Source of the DNA: an uncultured Clostridia bacterium
GTDB lineage: Bacteria; Bacillota; Clostridia; Christensenellales; CAG-314
DNA: 47,439 nt
Direction: 5' to 3'
Assembly: GCA_947601445.1 (NCBI GenBank)
Contig: CANQGD010000011.1
Coordinates: forward strand, 1-47,439
The notes beneath the pieces are model-generated. The model worked only from the letters and a program-made list of their open reading frames with translations. It was not told the DNA's origin and did not search any database. A program made the position numbers and the translations under genes. Positions 25,327-33,812 of the stretch are shown here, in pieces. The number at the start of each line of letters is the position of its first letter. The first letter of the stretch is position 1.

Positions 25327-26764
25327 ATCTCAGATAGTAAATACAAAAGATTACCGAAGACTCCATGACAAAACTCAGTTGTTTGGAGTTATGAAAAACG
25401 ATCATTATCGTTCCCGTATTACGCACACTGTTGAAGTGTGTGTAGTGGCTTTACAAATTGCCGCAAAATTGCGTGAGACTGAAAATATCGTTATAGACGA
25501 TTCATTGATAATGGCTATTGCCATGGGACATGATATAGGACATACTCCATTTGGACATGTCGGCGAACGTACTTTAAGCAGTATTTTGAACGGTACTGAA
25601 AACTTAGACGGCGTTGTAAGCGATATTATGCAAAAGTCCGAAAAACACTGGTTTAAGCATAACGTAAATTCTTATCGAATTTTGACCAGACAAGATATGT
25701 TGGATTCGAAAGAATATTTAAATGACAAACGTAAACCTTTGATAGCTTGGCAAGTTTTGGACGGTGTTTTGAAACATACCCAAGTATTCAAAGAGGACGG
25801 ACTTTATGGCGACTTGGACGACCCATACTTATTGAAACGTAATTTTTTGTGTGGTGATTTGGCTCCCAATGCAAAATTTATCCGTAACAAATACTTGTCT
25901 ACTATTTCGTATCATAAAAACAACATTCCGTTGACGGTTGAAGGACAGATTGTTGCTGTTGCCGACGAAATTGCGCAACGGGTAGCAGATTTTGATGATT
26001 GCGTTCGTTTTGGATTGAACGAATATGTAGGAAATTTATCTCGCCGCGTTATAGACAACGAACTCAGAGAGTTGTTGCATTCTTTGTATGCAACTATGTC
26101 TAATGGCGATGATGAAAAAATTGTAAATATATCAAAAAAAGTCTGCGAAAAACTGAAATTTAATTTGTTGGAAGCAGTAAAATTAAACAAAGACCGTTAT
26201 AATGAGAAAGACGAAGTTCAGCTCGATTGGGTAATTGACTTTGATTGTGCCCTTAACAAAACATTTTTAAAAATTACCGATAATGCAATTAAAGACGAAA
26301 AGATCAAGAAATTGGACGATGAACACGACAACGTGATAAAAACTCTTTTTGCGCATTATCATGAAAATGTAGGTGATATTGCAGAGGGACAAATAAACTA
26401 TACATTTGAAGATTTGAAAATATATCTCAGCAAAAATATTCGTAAACTGAATGAAAAAGAAACCGACTGCAAATTGGACGAAAAAGAATTGAAAAAGGCG
26501 TTCATCACTGTTAACCTTTCGAAAAAAGTAAATTTTATCAGTGGAGTGATAGATATTGTCAAGCATCGTTTTACGGGAAAGTGCAATACTACGAAAGAGC
26601 TTTCAAATATATTGAGTTGGCTCGGAGAATACAAACACTTTGAAATTTTAGAACGTACATACTGTATAATTTTAGATAATATTGCATATTATATAGCAGG
26701 AATGACTGACAGTTATGCACAAAAAAAATATAAAAAATGTAAAAAAACGAAAAAAAAATATTGA
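25307..26764 (+). CDS. dGTP triphosphohydrolase-like HD-domain protein
   Basis: 485 residues. Matches the dGTPase (Dgt) branch of HD hydrolases, which split dNTPs into deoxynucleoside and triphosphate. The start RLHDKTQLFGV, SRITHTVEV with H40, the core MGHDIGHTPFGHVGE with H75-D76, FKHNVNSYR, and VADEIAQR with D220 complete the metal site. The C-terminal half is lysine-rich and ends in a poly-Lys tail (KKYKKCKKTKKKY). It is much more AT-rich than the flanking genes, suggesting acquisition. dGTPases are known anti-phage effectors that drain nucleotides, but housekeeping dNTP control is equally possible. Its 5' end and promoter lie in a 111-bp repeat copied downstream. Confidence 0.88.
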   Translation: MSYLENLSQIVNTKDYRRLHDKTQLFGVMKNDHYRSRITHTVEVCVVALQIAAKLRETENIVIDDSLIMAIAMGHDIGHTPFGHVGERTLSSILNGTENLDGVVSDIMQKSEKHWFKHNVNSYRILTRQDMLDSKEYLNDKRKPLIAWQVLDGVLKHTQVFKEDGLYGDLDDPYLLKRNFLCGDLAPNAKFIRNKYLSTISYHKNNIPLTVEGQIVAVADEIAQRVADFDDCVRFGLNEYVGNLSRRVIDNELRELLHSLYATMSNGDDEKIVNISKKVCEKLKFNLLEAVKLNKDRYNEKDEVQLDWVIDFDCALNKTFLKITDNAIKDEKIKKLDDEHDNVIKTLFAHYHENVGDIAEGQINYTFEDLKIYLSKNIRKLNEKETDCKLDEKELKKAFITVNLSKKVNFISGVIDIVKHRFTGKCNTTKELSNILSWLGEYKHFEILERTYCIILDNIAYYIAGMTDSYAQKKYKKCKKTKKKY

Positions 26765-26789
26765 CAATATCATGAATATATGGTAGTAT
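26761..26789 (+). promoter_or_regulatory. Promoter overlapping the dGTPase stop codon
   Basis: TTGACA (26761-26766, including the TGA stop), 17-bp spacer, TAGTAT (26784-26789). It would start a transcript near 26796 with no ORF before the terminator at 26932. Confidence 0.75.
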
Positions 26790-26795
26790 TGTATC

Positions 26796-26966
26796 ACAAA
26801 ATATGTTTATATTTTAATGGATGCCCTTCCATAAGGGAAGTCGAAGTTAAAAAGAAACGAAAGTGTCTGAGTAAACATCGGCGGGCGAGGAATAGATTTT
26901 TCTAGCTGCGTGCGAAACCCTCGTAAAATGTCAAAGTCACCTTCCGAAAGAGGGTGACTTTGTTTT
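26796..26966 (+). ncRNA. Candidate small RNA, about 170 nt, next to the dGTPase gene
   Basis: Bounded by a consensus promoter and an intrinsic terminator, without an ORF. Pairings include ATTTTA (26811-26816) with TAAAAT (26924-26929), CCCTT/AAGGG (26824-26837), ACAT plus CGAGG (26875-26890) with CCTCG plus ATGT (26919-26931), and TAGA/TCTA (26893-26904). The first and third pairings share bases, so they are alternatives. Sequence such as GGCGGGCGAGGAATAGA is purine-rich and not typical of coding DNA. I do not recognise an Rfam class. Confidence 0.6.
26932..26966 (+). terminator. Terminator of the second candidate small RNA
   Basis: Stem CAAAGTCACCTT / AGGGTGACTTTG (12 pairs, one G-U) with loop CCGAAAG, then GTTTTG. 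Confidence 0.85.
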
Positions 26967-26976
26967 GTATATTTAT

Positions 26977-27087
26977 CGTCGCAAAATTTTTATCTCTTAG
27001 CCGACTTACACTTGCATATAACACTGTTTTATAGTAAAATAAATACGTTGAAACAAAGGAAAAAGCCATGTCCTATTTAGAAAATTT
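26977..27087 (+). repeat. 111-bp direct repeat, copy 2
   Basis: 109 of 111 bases match copy 1. It retains the promoter (TTGCAT 27012-27017, TAAAAT 27035-27040), the ribosome site and the start codon. After the repeat ends the reading frame stops almost at once. Its promoter is now the nearest one upstream of the galactokinase-family gene. Confidence 0.95.
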
Positions 27088-27091
27088 GTAA
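27068..27091 (+). pseudogene. Truncated dGTPase start, seven codons (MSYLENL, stop)
   Basis: ATG at 27068 with an intact ribosome site reads MSYLENL and then TAA at 27089-27091. It is the broken second copy of the dGTPase 5' end. It could now act as a short leader ORF for the downstream gene; that is inference. Confidence 0.7.
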
Positions 27092-27152
27092 GTACAAAAA
27101 TACGACGGCTTATTTACCTTTCCGCAGTATTTTGCGATGTTAATTTGAAATT

Positions 27153-28418
27153 ATGCAAAAGTATTCTTCTCCAAATGGCGTAACGAAACGTTTCGTCGAA
27201 TTGTATGGCAGGCGCAATCTCGCCGAATTTAACCGTTATGCCGACGTATTGACAAATTTTCGGCAGTATTTCGGCTACGGTTCGGCATTTTTGTGCAGTT
27301 CTCCGGGACGGGTGGAATTTATAGGCAATCACCTTGATCACAACGGCGGACGCGTCATCGCCTGTACCGTCAATCTGGATATAGTCGCCGCTTTTCACGC
27401 CAACAACTCGGATGTTATCACTATTATGGGAAAAAAGCGCGGCGCAATTCGCGTTCCCGTGGGAGATTTTTCCGTTACAAGTCACAGCGCCGGTCTTGTA
27501 AAAGGCGTGGTGCGCTTTCTATCGGAACAGGGCTTCAAAGTGGGCGGTTTCGACGCGTACACCGACTCCGTTATTCCCTCCGGCGCGGGAGTAAGCAGCA
27601 GTGCGGCTTTCGAATTGTTTGTGGGCAGCGCTCTTTCCGTGTTGTACAACAACGGTGCAATTCCGTCCGACGTACTTGCGCGGGCGGGACAGTTTGCCGA
27701 AAACGTCTATTTCGGCAAGCCGTGCGGTTTGTTGGACCAAAGCGTAATTGCAACCGGCGGCGCGGTGCTGTCGGATTTCCGCGACGGAGTAGTCTGCACC
27801 CGACTTGAAGCCGCAGCGGAAAATGTGTCGCTTGTCCTCATCAACACGGGCAAAAGCCATTCCGATCTCTCCGATCTGTATGCGGCTATACCCGCCGATA
27901 TGCGCGATGTTGCAAGATTTTTTGGCGCGGAACGGCTTGTAAACGTACCGCGGCAGCAGTTTTTCTCTCGCTACAACGACGTCGTTAATGCTTTGGGTGA
28001 GGGCAAAGCGCTGCGCGCAAAACATTTTTTCGACGAATCGGAAAGAGTGGAGCGTATATCCGTGCTGTTGAACGTTGCCGCGTCAGCCGATAAAGGCACG
28101 CTTGATCCTCTCGGCAGCGGCAAAGACCGCGTCGAACAAATAATCTCCCTTATCAACGCTTCGGGAGACAGCAGTCTTTATCAACTGAAAAATTGCTCGA
28201 CGGACGAGTCCGACTCCGTCATTGCCGACGCTGTTTCATTTGCCCGCGGCGTTTGCTTGTGCGGCGCGCGTGTTCACGGCGGAGGTTTTGCCGGAACGGT
28301 GCTGTGTGTTTTGCCAAGTGAAAATCTTGCGTTATTTGTTTCCGCCGCCACCGAAAAATACGGTGCGGACAATGTTTATCCGTTGCGTTTACGTCCTCTC
28401 GGAACGACCGTATTGTAA
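27153..28418 (+). CDS. Galactokinase-family GHMP kinase, divergent clade
   Basis: 421 residues. GHMP motif 1 is SSPGRVEFIGNHLDHNGG, where classical GalK has GRVNLIGEHTDYNGG; motif 2 is PSGAGVSSSAAFELFVG (ATP loop); CGLLDQSVIATGG holds the catalytic Asp; motif 3 is GARVHGGGFAGTVL. The sugar-contacting Glu of the classical motif is replaced by Asn, so the substrate may not be plain galactose. Related sequences with GNH-D-H are annotated as galactokinases in Clostridia. The ATG at 27153 has no clear ribosome site and a stop lies just upstream in frame, so translation may rely on coupling or a weak start. The nearest promoter is in repeat copy 2. Confidence 0.82.
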   Translation: MQKYSSPNGVTKRFVELYGRRNLAEFNRYADVLTNFRQYFGYGSAFLCSSPGRVEFIGNHLDHNGGRVIACTVNLDIVAAFHANNSDVITIMGKKRGAIRVPVGDFSVTSHSAGLVKGVVRFLSEQGFKVGGFDAYTDSVIPSGAGVSSSAAFELFVGSALSVLYNNGAIPSDVLARAGQFAENVYFGKPCGLLDQSVIATGGAVLSDFRDGVVCTRLEAAAENVSLVLINTGKSHSDLSDLYAAIPADMRDVARFFGAERLVNVPRQQFFSRYNDVVNALGEGKALRAKHFFDESERVERISVLLNVAASADKGTLDPLGSGKDRVEQIISLINASGDSSLYQLKNCSTDESDSVIADAVSFARGVCLCGARVHGGGFAGTVLCVLPSENLALFVSAATEKYGADNVYPLRLRPLGTTVL

Positions 28419-28486
28419 ATTTTTGCTTAACTGTCCCTCCCTTTTTATTTTATGTCAAAAAAGTTTAGTAATTTTAATCAAAATGT

Positions 28487-28515
28487 TTGACATTACTTAA
28501 TCGCTGTTGTATACT
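28487..28515 (+). promoter_or_regulatory. Promoter of the polyamine transport operon
   Basis: TTGACA (28487-28492), 17-bp spacer, TATACT (28510-28515). The leader before the regulator gene is about 125 bases and contains small hairpins (GCAGG/CCTGC). Probably autoregulated by the XRE-cupin product. Confidence 0.8.
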
Positions 28516-28647
28516 TGTACCGTTGCCCGTGGCAAACAAATTTATTTTCGTATATGCAGGACTTTGTGCCTGCGCCGTGAAATGCGGCAGTACCGTAAAT
28601 AACTTGTGGGTTGCCGTCGGGTATTTTTTTGTTTCGGAGTGTCGCAA

Positions 28648-29184
28648 ATGGTTGAAATCGGTCGAAAAATAAAACAATACCGTTTGCAATTGGAATTGAC
28701 GCAAGAAGAGTTGGCTCAACGCACCGAACTCACAAAAGGATACATTTCTCAGTTGGAAAACGACTTGTGTTCCCCTTCCATTGCAACGTTGGAGGATATT
28801 TTGAACGTGTTGGGCGTTTCTCTCTACGAATTTTTTGCCGAACCGCAAAAAGAGCAGGTAGTGTACACGCCTTCGGATTATTTTGTGTCGGAAAACGGTT
28901 CGGGAGTCAGTACTTGGCTTATTCCCAATTCGCAGGTAAAGCAAATGGAACCGATCATTCTCACTCTCCAAAAGAACCAAGAAAGCGTCGAACGCCTTCC
29001 TTTCGAAGGAGAGGAGTTCGGTTATGTAATATCGGGAGAGGCGGAGTTATCGGTGGGAGAAGAACGTTACCGATTGAAAGCGGGCGAATCCTTTTCGCTC
29101 AACGGCAAACGCCAACACAAACTGAAAAACGCAAAGAACGAAGAATGTAAAATTTTGTGGGTGACTACCCCGTCAAATTTTTAG
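28648..29184 (+). CDS. XRE-cupin transcriptional regulator of the pot operon
   Basis: 178 residues from ATG 28648, with CGGAG upstream; the ORF-track GTG start adds an unlikely Cys/Phe-rich leader. Residues 1-65 form an XRE HTH (GRKIKQYRLQLELTQEELAQ, YISQLENDLCSPSIATLEDI), and residues about 105-175 a cupin domain (FEGEEFGYVISGEAELSVGE, RLKAGESFSLNGKRQHKLKN) that likely senses a small ligand. This PuuR-like architecture directly upstream of potABCD is a recurring Bacillota arrangement, so it probably controls polyamine uptake. The potA ribosome site overlaps its stop codon. Confidence 0.9.
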   Translation: MVEIGRKIKQYRLQLELTQEELAQRTELTKGYISQLENDLCSPSIATLEDILNVLGVSLYEFFAEPQKEQVVYTPSDYFVSENGSGVSTWLIPNSQVKQMEPIILTLQKNQESVERLPFEGEEFGYVISGEAELSVGEERYRLKAGESFSLNGKRQHKLKNAKNEECKILWVTTPSNF

Positions 29185-29193
29185 GAGGCAACA

Positions 29194-30651
29194 ATGGACG
29201 ACAAAATTATCGAAATCAAAAACGTTTGCAAAAGTTACAGCGACAAACCCGTGGTAAAAAACATCTCGTTGAGTATTCGCCGCGGAGAATTTGTAACTCT
29301 GCTCGGACCGAGCGGCTGCGGAAAAACCACAACGCTCAGGATGATTGCGGGTTTTGAACAGCCCACGAGCGGTACGATACTGTTCAACGGCGAGGACATC
29401 ACTACATTGCCTCCTCACAAACGCAACATAAATACGGTATTTCAAAAATACGCGCTGTTTCCGCATCTGAACGTATTCGGAAATATCGCTTTCGGATTGA
29501 AAATGAAAACCATTCCGGACGGCGAGCCGAAAACGGACAAGAACGGCAAAACCGTGCAAAAAATGCGCCACCTTAACAAGGCGGAAATAAACGACAAGGT
29601 AAACGCCGCCCTCAAAATGGTCGACCTCGAAGATTACGGTCACCGCGCGGTAAACAGCCTCAGCGGCGGACAGCAGCAGCGTGTAGCTATCGCGCGCGCT
29701 CTTGTCAACGAACCCCAAGTGCTGTTGTTGGACGAGCCTTTGGGCGCGTTGGACCTCAAAATGCGCAAGGATATGCAGTTGGAACTTATGCAGATGCACA
29801 AGCAATTGGGCATCACCTTTGTGTATGTAACGCACGATCAGGAAGAAGCCTTGACGATGTCCGATACGATAGTGGTTATGAAAGACGGCGAAATCCAACA
29901 AATCGGCAATCCCACCAAAGTGTACGACGAGCCCGCAAACGCGTTTGTAGCCGACTTTATCGGCGAATCCAACATACTCTCCGGCACAATGGTAAAGGAC
30001 TTTTGTGTGGAAATTTCCGGTCACAGGTTCGAATGTGTGGACAAGGGTTTCAAATTTAACGAACCGATAGACGTAATTATCCGTCCCGAGGATATAAAAA
30101 TCGTAGAAACCGACGACAAAAATTGTCTTGTGGAAGCGGATGTGTTGAGTTGCGTGTTCAAGGGCGATCACTATCAAGTAACGGCGCTTACCTATGGCGA
30201 CGAGCGCAACGAAATAGTAATTCACGACAATGTGGAAGTAAACGCGGGAGACAAAATCGGTTTGTACATCAAGCCGTTCGACTTCCACATAATGCACAAA
30301 TCCCGCCTTATCAACGAGTTGGAAGGAGAAATTTGGGAAGAAAACGTTGTGCAAATGTGCGACGGAAAGTTTCCTTGCGTCAGTAGTCTCGAAGAGGGCA
30401 CGAAAGTGCGCGTCAAGGTGGATTTCGACGACGTTGAGCTGACCGACGACGAGGAGGACGGAACTATCGGCGCCACGATCATTTCTTCCATTTACAAAGG
30501 AAGTTATTGGCAGTATATCGTGCGTACCGATACCTACTATGATTTCTTTGTGGACAACGACTACGAGTGGAGTATCGGCGATCGCGTGGGTATCAAGATC
30601 GCTCCCGACAAAATACTATTAGAGGAGGTAAGGGATGAACAAGAAGTTTAA
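29194..30651 (+). CDS. potA: Spermidine/putrescine ABC importer ATPase PotA, extended
   Basis: 485 residues, about 110 longer than usual PotA. The NBD has Walker A GPSGCGKTT, Q-loop QKYALFPHLN, signature LSGGQQQRVA, Walker B VLLLDEPLGALDLK and VTHDQEEAL. A lysine-rich insertion (IPDGEPKTDKNGKTVQKMRH) sits between the Q-loop and the signature. After the normal TOBE region (PIDVIIRPEDIKIVE) there is a second TOBE-like module (GTIGATIISSIYKGSYWQYI, SIGDRVGIKIAPDKI). The ATPase energises uptake through PotB and PotC. AGGAGG lies 6 bases before the start; the gene overlaps potB by 17 bases. Confidence 0.93.
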   Translation: MDDKIIEIKNVCKSYSDKPVVKNISLSIRRGEFVTLLGPSGCGKTTTLRMIAGFEQPTSGTILFNGEDITTLPPHKRNINTVFQKYALFPHLNVFGNIAFGLKMKTIPDGEPKTDKNGKTVQKMRHLNKAEINDKVNAALKMVDLEDYGHRAVNSLSGGQQQRVAIARALVNEPQVLLLDEPLGALDLKMRKDMQLELMQMHKQLGITFVYVTHDQEEALTMSDTIVVMKDGEIQQIGNPTKVYDEPANAFVADFIGESNILSGTMVKDFCVEISGHRFECVDKGFKFNEPIDVIIRPEDIKIVETDDKNCLVEADVLSCVFKGDHYQVTALTYGDERNEIVIHDNVEVNAGDKIGLYIKPFDFHIMHKSRLINELEGEIWEENVVQMCDGKFPCVSSLEEGTKVRVKVDFDDVELTDDEEDGTIGATIISSIYKGSYWQYIVRTDTYYDFFVDNDYEWSIGDRVGIKIAPDKILLEEVRDEQEV

Positions 30652-31435
30652 GTTTCGCCTTACTCGGCGCGCCTTCGCCTATCCGTATATGATTTTTTTG
30701 CTTCTGTTTGTGGTAGTTCCGTTGGTGATTATACTTATCAATGCCTTCCTTGACGACAACAGCAAATTTACATTTGCAAATTTTGCGGAGTTTTTTACGG
30801 ACGCAGGCGGCGGATTGACGGTTTTGGGCAATTCCTTGATAATCGGGTTGGTAACAACCGTCATTTGCCTTGCAATAGGCTATCCTTGCGCATATTTCCT
30901 TGCCAAATATCATGCTTCTAACCGCGTGTTTGTACTGATGTTTATTTTGCCGATGTGGGTAAACTTCCTTATACGCACCCTTTCTACCAAAGCGATATTT
31001 ATGGCAATGGATGTAGACCTCGGTATGGGTACGGTGCTGTTCGGTATGGTGTACAACTATTTGCCGTATATGATCTTGCCGCTGCATACTACGCTTGTTT
31101 CGATAGATCACAGCTACATAGAAGCGGCAGAGGACCTCGGCGCCGACAAGTTGAACGTTTTCCTCAAAACCGTTTTGCCTTTGTCTGTACCGGGCATCGT
31201 CAGTGGTATCACGATGACGTTTATTCCCGCGATTTCCACATTTGCCATTTCGGAAATTTTGTCGAGCAGCAAAATTTTCCTGTTCGGCGACGCGATCAAT
31301 ATGCACTTTTCCAAAACCACAAACAGCTTCGGCGTTGGCAGCGTTATGAGTTTGGTTATGCTGGTTTTGGTTATCGTGGCAAACGTAATTGTCAACCTCA
31401 CAAGCAAAGATGAGGAGGTGTCGAGCGTACTATGA
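30635..31435 (+). CDS. potB: Spermidine/putrescine ABC permease PotB
   Basis: 266 residues, usual length. About six membrane helices, beginning FAYPYMIFLLLFVVVPLVIIL, with the EAA loop YIEAAEDLGADKLNVFLKTV that docks PotA. AGAGGAGG lies inside the end of potA just before the ATG, and the two genes overlap by 17 bases. It pairs with PotC to form the channel. Confidence 0.93.
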   Translation: MNKKFKFRLTRRAFAYPYMIFLLLFVVVPLVIILINAFLDDNSKFTFANFAEFFTDAGGGLTVLGNSLIIGLVTTVICLAIGYPCAYFLAKYHASNRVFVLMFILPMWVNFLIRTLSTKAIFMAMDVDLGMGTVLFGMVYNYLPYMILPLHTTLVSIDHSYIEAAEDLGADKLNVFLKTVLPLSVPGIVSGITMTFIPAISTFAISEILSSSKIFLFGDAINMHFSKTTNSFGVGSVMSLVMLVLVIVANVIVNLTSKDEEVSSVL

Positions 31436-32247
31436 AAAAACGTAATCTCATCGGTCGCATTTGCGCGGACGGATACCTCGGATTGGTGTTGGCGATTATG
31501 TATTTGCCGATTTTCCTGATCATCGTGTTCAGCTTTTCGGGCAGTAGCCGTTTCAGTTTTGACAGCGGCTTTACATTGGAAAGCTACAAACAACTGTTTG
31601 ATCCCGACTTAAATGCGGGACTGATTTCGGCGTTGAAAAACACTGCGATACTTGCGCTGTCCGCAAGCGTTATTTCTACGATTTTGGGAGCTTTTTCCAC
31701 GATAGGTATCTTTGCGCTCGGGCGTAAATTGAAAAAAATCACCCTTACGGTAAACCAATTGCCGATGATCAACAGCGAAGTGGTGATGGCTGTCAGTCTG
31801 ATGGTGTTTTTTGCGGCGTTCAGCTTTATTTTCCCGCAAGGAATGACTCGTCTAATCATTTCGCACGTGGCATTCTGCACACCCTATGTTGTTTTGTCTA
31901 TTTTGCCGCGCTTGCAGCGAATGGACCCCAATATGTACGAAGCGGCGCTCGATCTCGGCGCAAACCCGTTCAGCGCCATGATAAAGGTGGTATTCCCTTA
32001 TATCATGCCGGGTATCGTCAGCGGTTTTGCAATGGCGTTTACTCTTTCGTTGGACGACTTTATCATCACGCAGTTCAACAAGGGCGACACGGGTATAGAA
32101 ACTCTTTCCACGTATATATACGAGGATGCGCGCGTAAAGAGCCTCGAACCGTTTTGGTTTGCGGTGTTTAGCATCTTCTTTGTCGTGATGTTTACTTTTT
32201 TGTTGGTGATGAACATCAAAAAGACGCAAAAGGAGGCAAAAAAATGA
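31432..32247 (+). CDS. potC: Spermidine/putrescine ABC permease PotC
   Basis: 271 residues with about six membrane helices (first: YLGLVLAIMYLPIFLIIVFSFS) and the EAA loop MYEAALDLGANPFSAMIKVV. ATGA overlap (4 bases) with potB at the start and with potD at the end, so the operon is translationally coupled. Confidence 0.93.
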   Translation: MKKRNLIGRICADGYLGLVLAIMYLPIFLIIVFSFSGSSRFSFDSGFTLESYKQLFDPDLNAGLISALKNTAILALSASVISTILGAFSTIGIFALGRKLKKITLTVNQLPMINSEVVMAVSLMVFFAAFSFIFPQGMTRLIISHVAFCTPYVVLSILPRLQRMDPNMYEAALDLGANPFSAMIKVVFPYIMPGIVSGFAMAFTLSLDDFIITQFNKGDTGIETLSTYIYEDARVKSLEPFWFAVFSIFFVVMFTFLLVMNIKKTQKEAKK

Positions 32248-33812
32248 AAAAAATCGCTTCTTTGCTTTTCGTGATTTTGCTTGTTTGTTTTGCGGCGGCA
32301 TTACTTTCGGCATGCGATGTGTCGGAAAAGGACAGTCTTGTAATTTACAATTGGGCAGACTACATTTTCGACGAGGATTTGGAAGATTTCAAAGATTACT
32401 ACAAACAGGTGACGGGCAAGGATATAGATATAACCTACGTCACGTTTGATACAAACGAAACCATGCTGACGCGTCTCACCAAGGGTGACAGCAATGTAGA
32501 TGTCGTTTGTCCGAGCGAATATGCCATTCAAAAACTTATCGAGATGGATATGCTGATACCGATGTATTATTTCGATGAACAACGATACACGGACGCGTTT
32601 TCATCCAATGTCAATCTCGACCTGTATGAACACAACAGCGATAATGTGGAAGAAGGTATAATCGAAAAGGTGAGCGACACGTTCGGTCAGATCGAAATTA
32701 CCGCACAAGGCGACAATCAAGGCAAAAAAGTCAGCATGGTAGACTATTTTGTCCCCTATATGTACGGCACCTTGGGCATACTGTACAACAAGTATGCTTT
32801 TGACGAATTGGGCATTTACGATGAGCAAATTCTCAACGATTCCAATTGGGGCATTTTGTTCAACGACGACGGTAACGGAAATTTGCTTCACGAGGGGCTT
32901 ACGGGAAATATTCTGATGAAGGACAGTATTCGCGACAGCTATGCCGCCACCGTTTTTTACTTGCTTGAAAGCGGCAGACTCGACGGATTGACTGACGAAA
33001 ACGGAGTACTTTATACGGAAATGTCCGTAGGAGAACTTATCAATGCTGTGGATGACGGTCTGTTGGAAGTTGTAAAAGACGCCTTGACAGAACAGAAAAA
33101 ACAACTGTTCGGCTACGAAGTGGATTTCGGCAAAGACGATCTGCTGATGGGCAATGCTATTGTGGATCTTGCATGGAGCGGCGACGCTATGTATGCGGTA
33201 GAGGAAAGCTGGTCGGACGAATACGACGATTATGAATTGAGTTATTACGTGCCTCATTCTACCGGAAATATATGGTTCGACGGTTGGGTAGTACCCAAAA
33301 CGCACAATCCTGCGCATTTCGACGCGATAAAACTTTTTATCAACTATCTCAATATCCCTGTTTCCGCAGCGCAAAATTTGTTGGAAATAGGTTATTCGTC
33401 GGCGGTCAAAGCGGACGTTCTGCGTAACGATACGGACGCCATGGAAGTACTCGCCGAAGGATACGAATACGACATCGATGACCCCGACAGTATGCAGGAG
33501 TTTGAGATGTATTTCTTTGAAAACAGCTATTTGGACGAAAACGGCGAAATTGTTTGCTACGACGAAATAAGCGATAGCAATTGGCGTTATCCGTTTGCAT
33601 CTGCGGCAAATCACAACGACGATTTTCGCAATATCGACAGCCTCGGCGTGATGCGCGACTTCGGCGACAAAAACAAGGCGGTTGTGACCGCGTGGAACTA
33701 TTCGCGTTCGGCAGGGGTAAACGCATTGCCGTTGCTCGGTTGGACTGCGCTTGCGGTTGCGATAGCGGTGGGCATAGTTGTACTCGTGTATATAATAAAG
33801 AGAAAAAATTGA
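32244..33812 (+). CDS. potD: Polyamine-binding lipoprotein PotD with C-terminal membrane anchor
   Basis: 522 residues, against about 350 for typical PotD. Lipoprotein signal ending LLSAC24. The mature part opens with the PotD/PotF pattern LVIYNWADYIFDEDLEDFKD and continues with DVVCPSEYAIQKLIEMDMLIP, GTLGILYNKYAFDELGI and LAWSGDAMYAVEE. Acidic insertions (about residues 128-160 and 250-285) add length. The C terminus has a second hydrophobic helix followed by positive charges (GWTALAVAIAVGIVVLVYII, KRKN), so the protein is probably anchored at both ends. Last gene of the operon. The ligand is inferred as spermidine/putrescine from the family; binding residues were not checked one by one. Confidence 0.9.
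   Translation: MKKIASLLFVILLVCFAAALLSACDVSEKDSLVIYNWADYIFDEDLEDFKDYYKQVTGKDIDITYVTFDTNETMLTRLTKGDSNVDVVCPSEYAIQKLIEMDMLIPMYYFDEQRYTDAFSSNVNLDLYEHNSDNVEEGIIEKVSDTFGQIEITAQGDNQGKKVSMVDYFVPYMYGTLGILYNKYAFDELGIYDEQILNDSNWGILFNDDGNGNLLHEGLTGNILMKDSIRDSYAATVFYLLESGRLDGLTDENGVLYTEMSVGELINAVDDGLLEVVKDALTEQKKQLFGYEVDFGKDDLLMGNAIVDLAWSGDAMYAVEESWSDEYDDYELSYYVPHSTGNIWFDGWVVPKTHNPAHFDAIKLFINYLNIPVSAAQNLLEIGYSSAVKADVLRNDTDAMEVLAEGYEYDIDDPDSMQEFEMYFFENSYLDENGEIVCYDEISDSNWRYPFASAANHNDDFRNIDSLGVMRDFGDKNKAVVTAWNYSRSAGVNALPLLGWTALAVAIAVGIVVLVYIIKRKN

Noticed and set aside
26796-26966. tmRNA or SRP RNA
   Set aside because: No tRNA-like ends, tag ORF or conserved SRP tetraloop motif.
25216-27087. Insertion sequence or integron from the flanking direct repeats
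   Set aside because: No transposase or integrase, no terminal inverted repeats, and the repeats are promoter-plus-start-codon DNA rather than target-site duplications.
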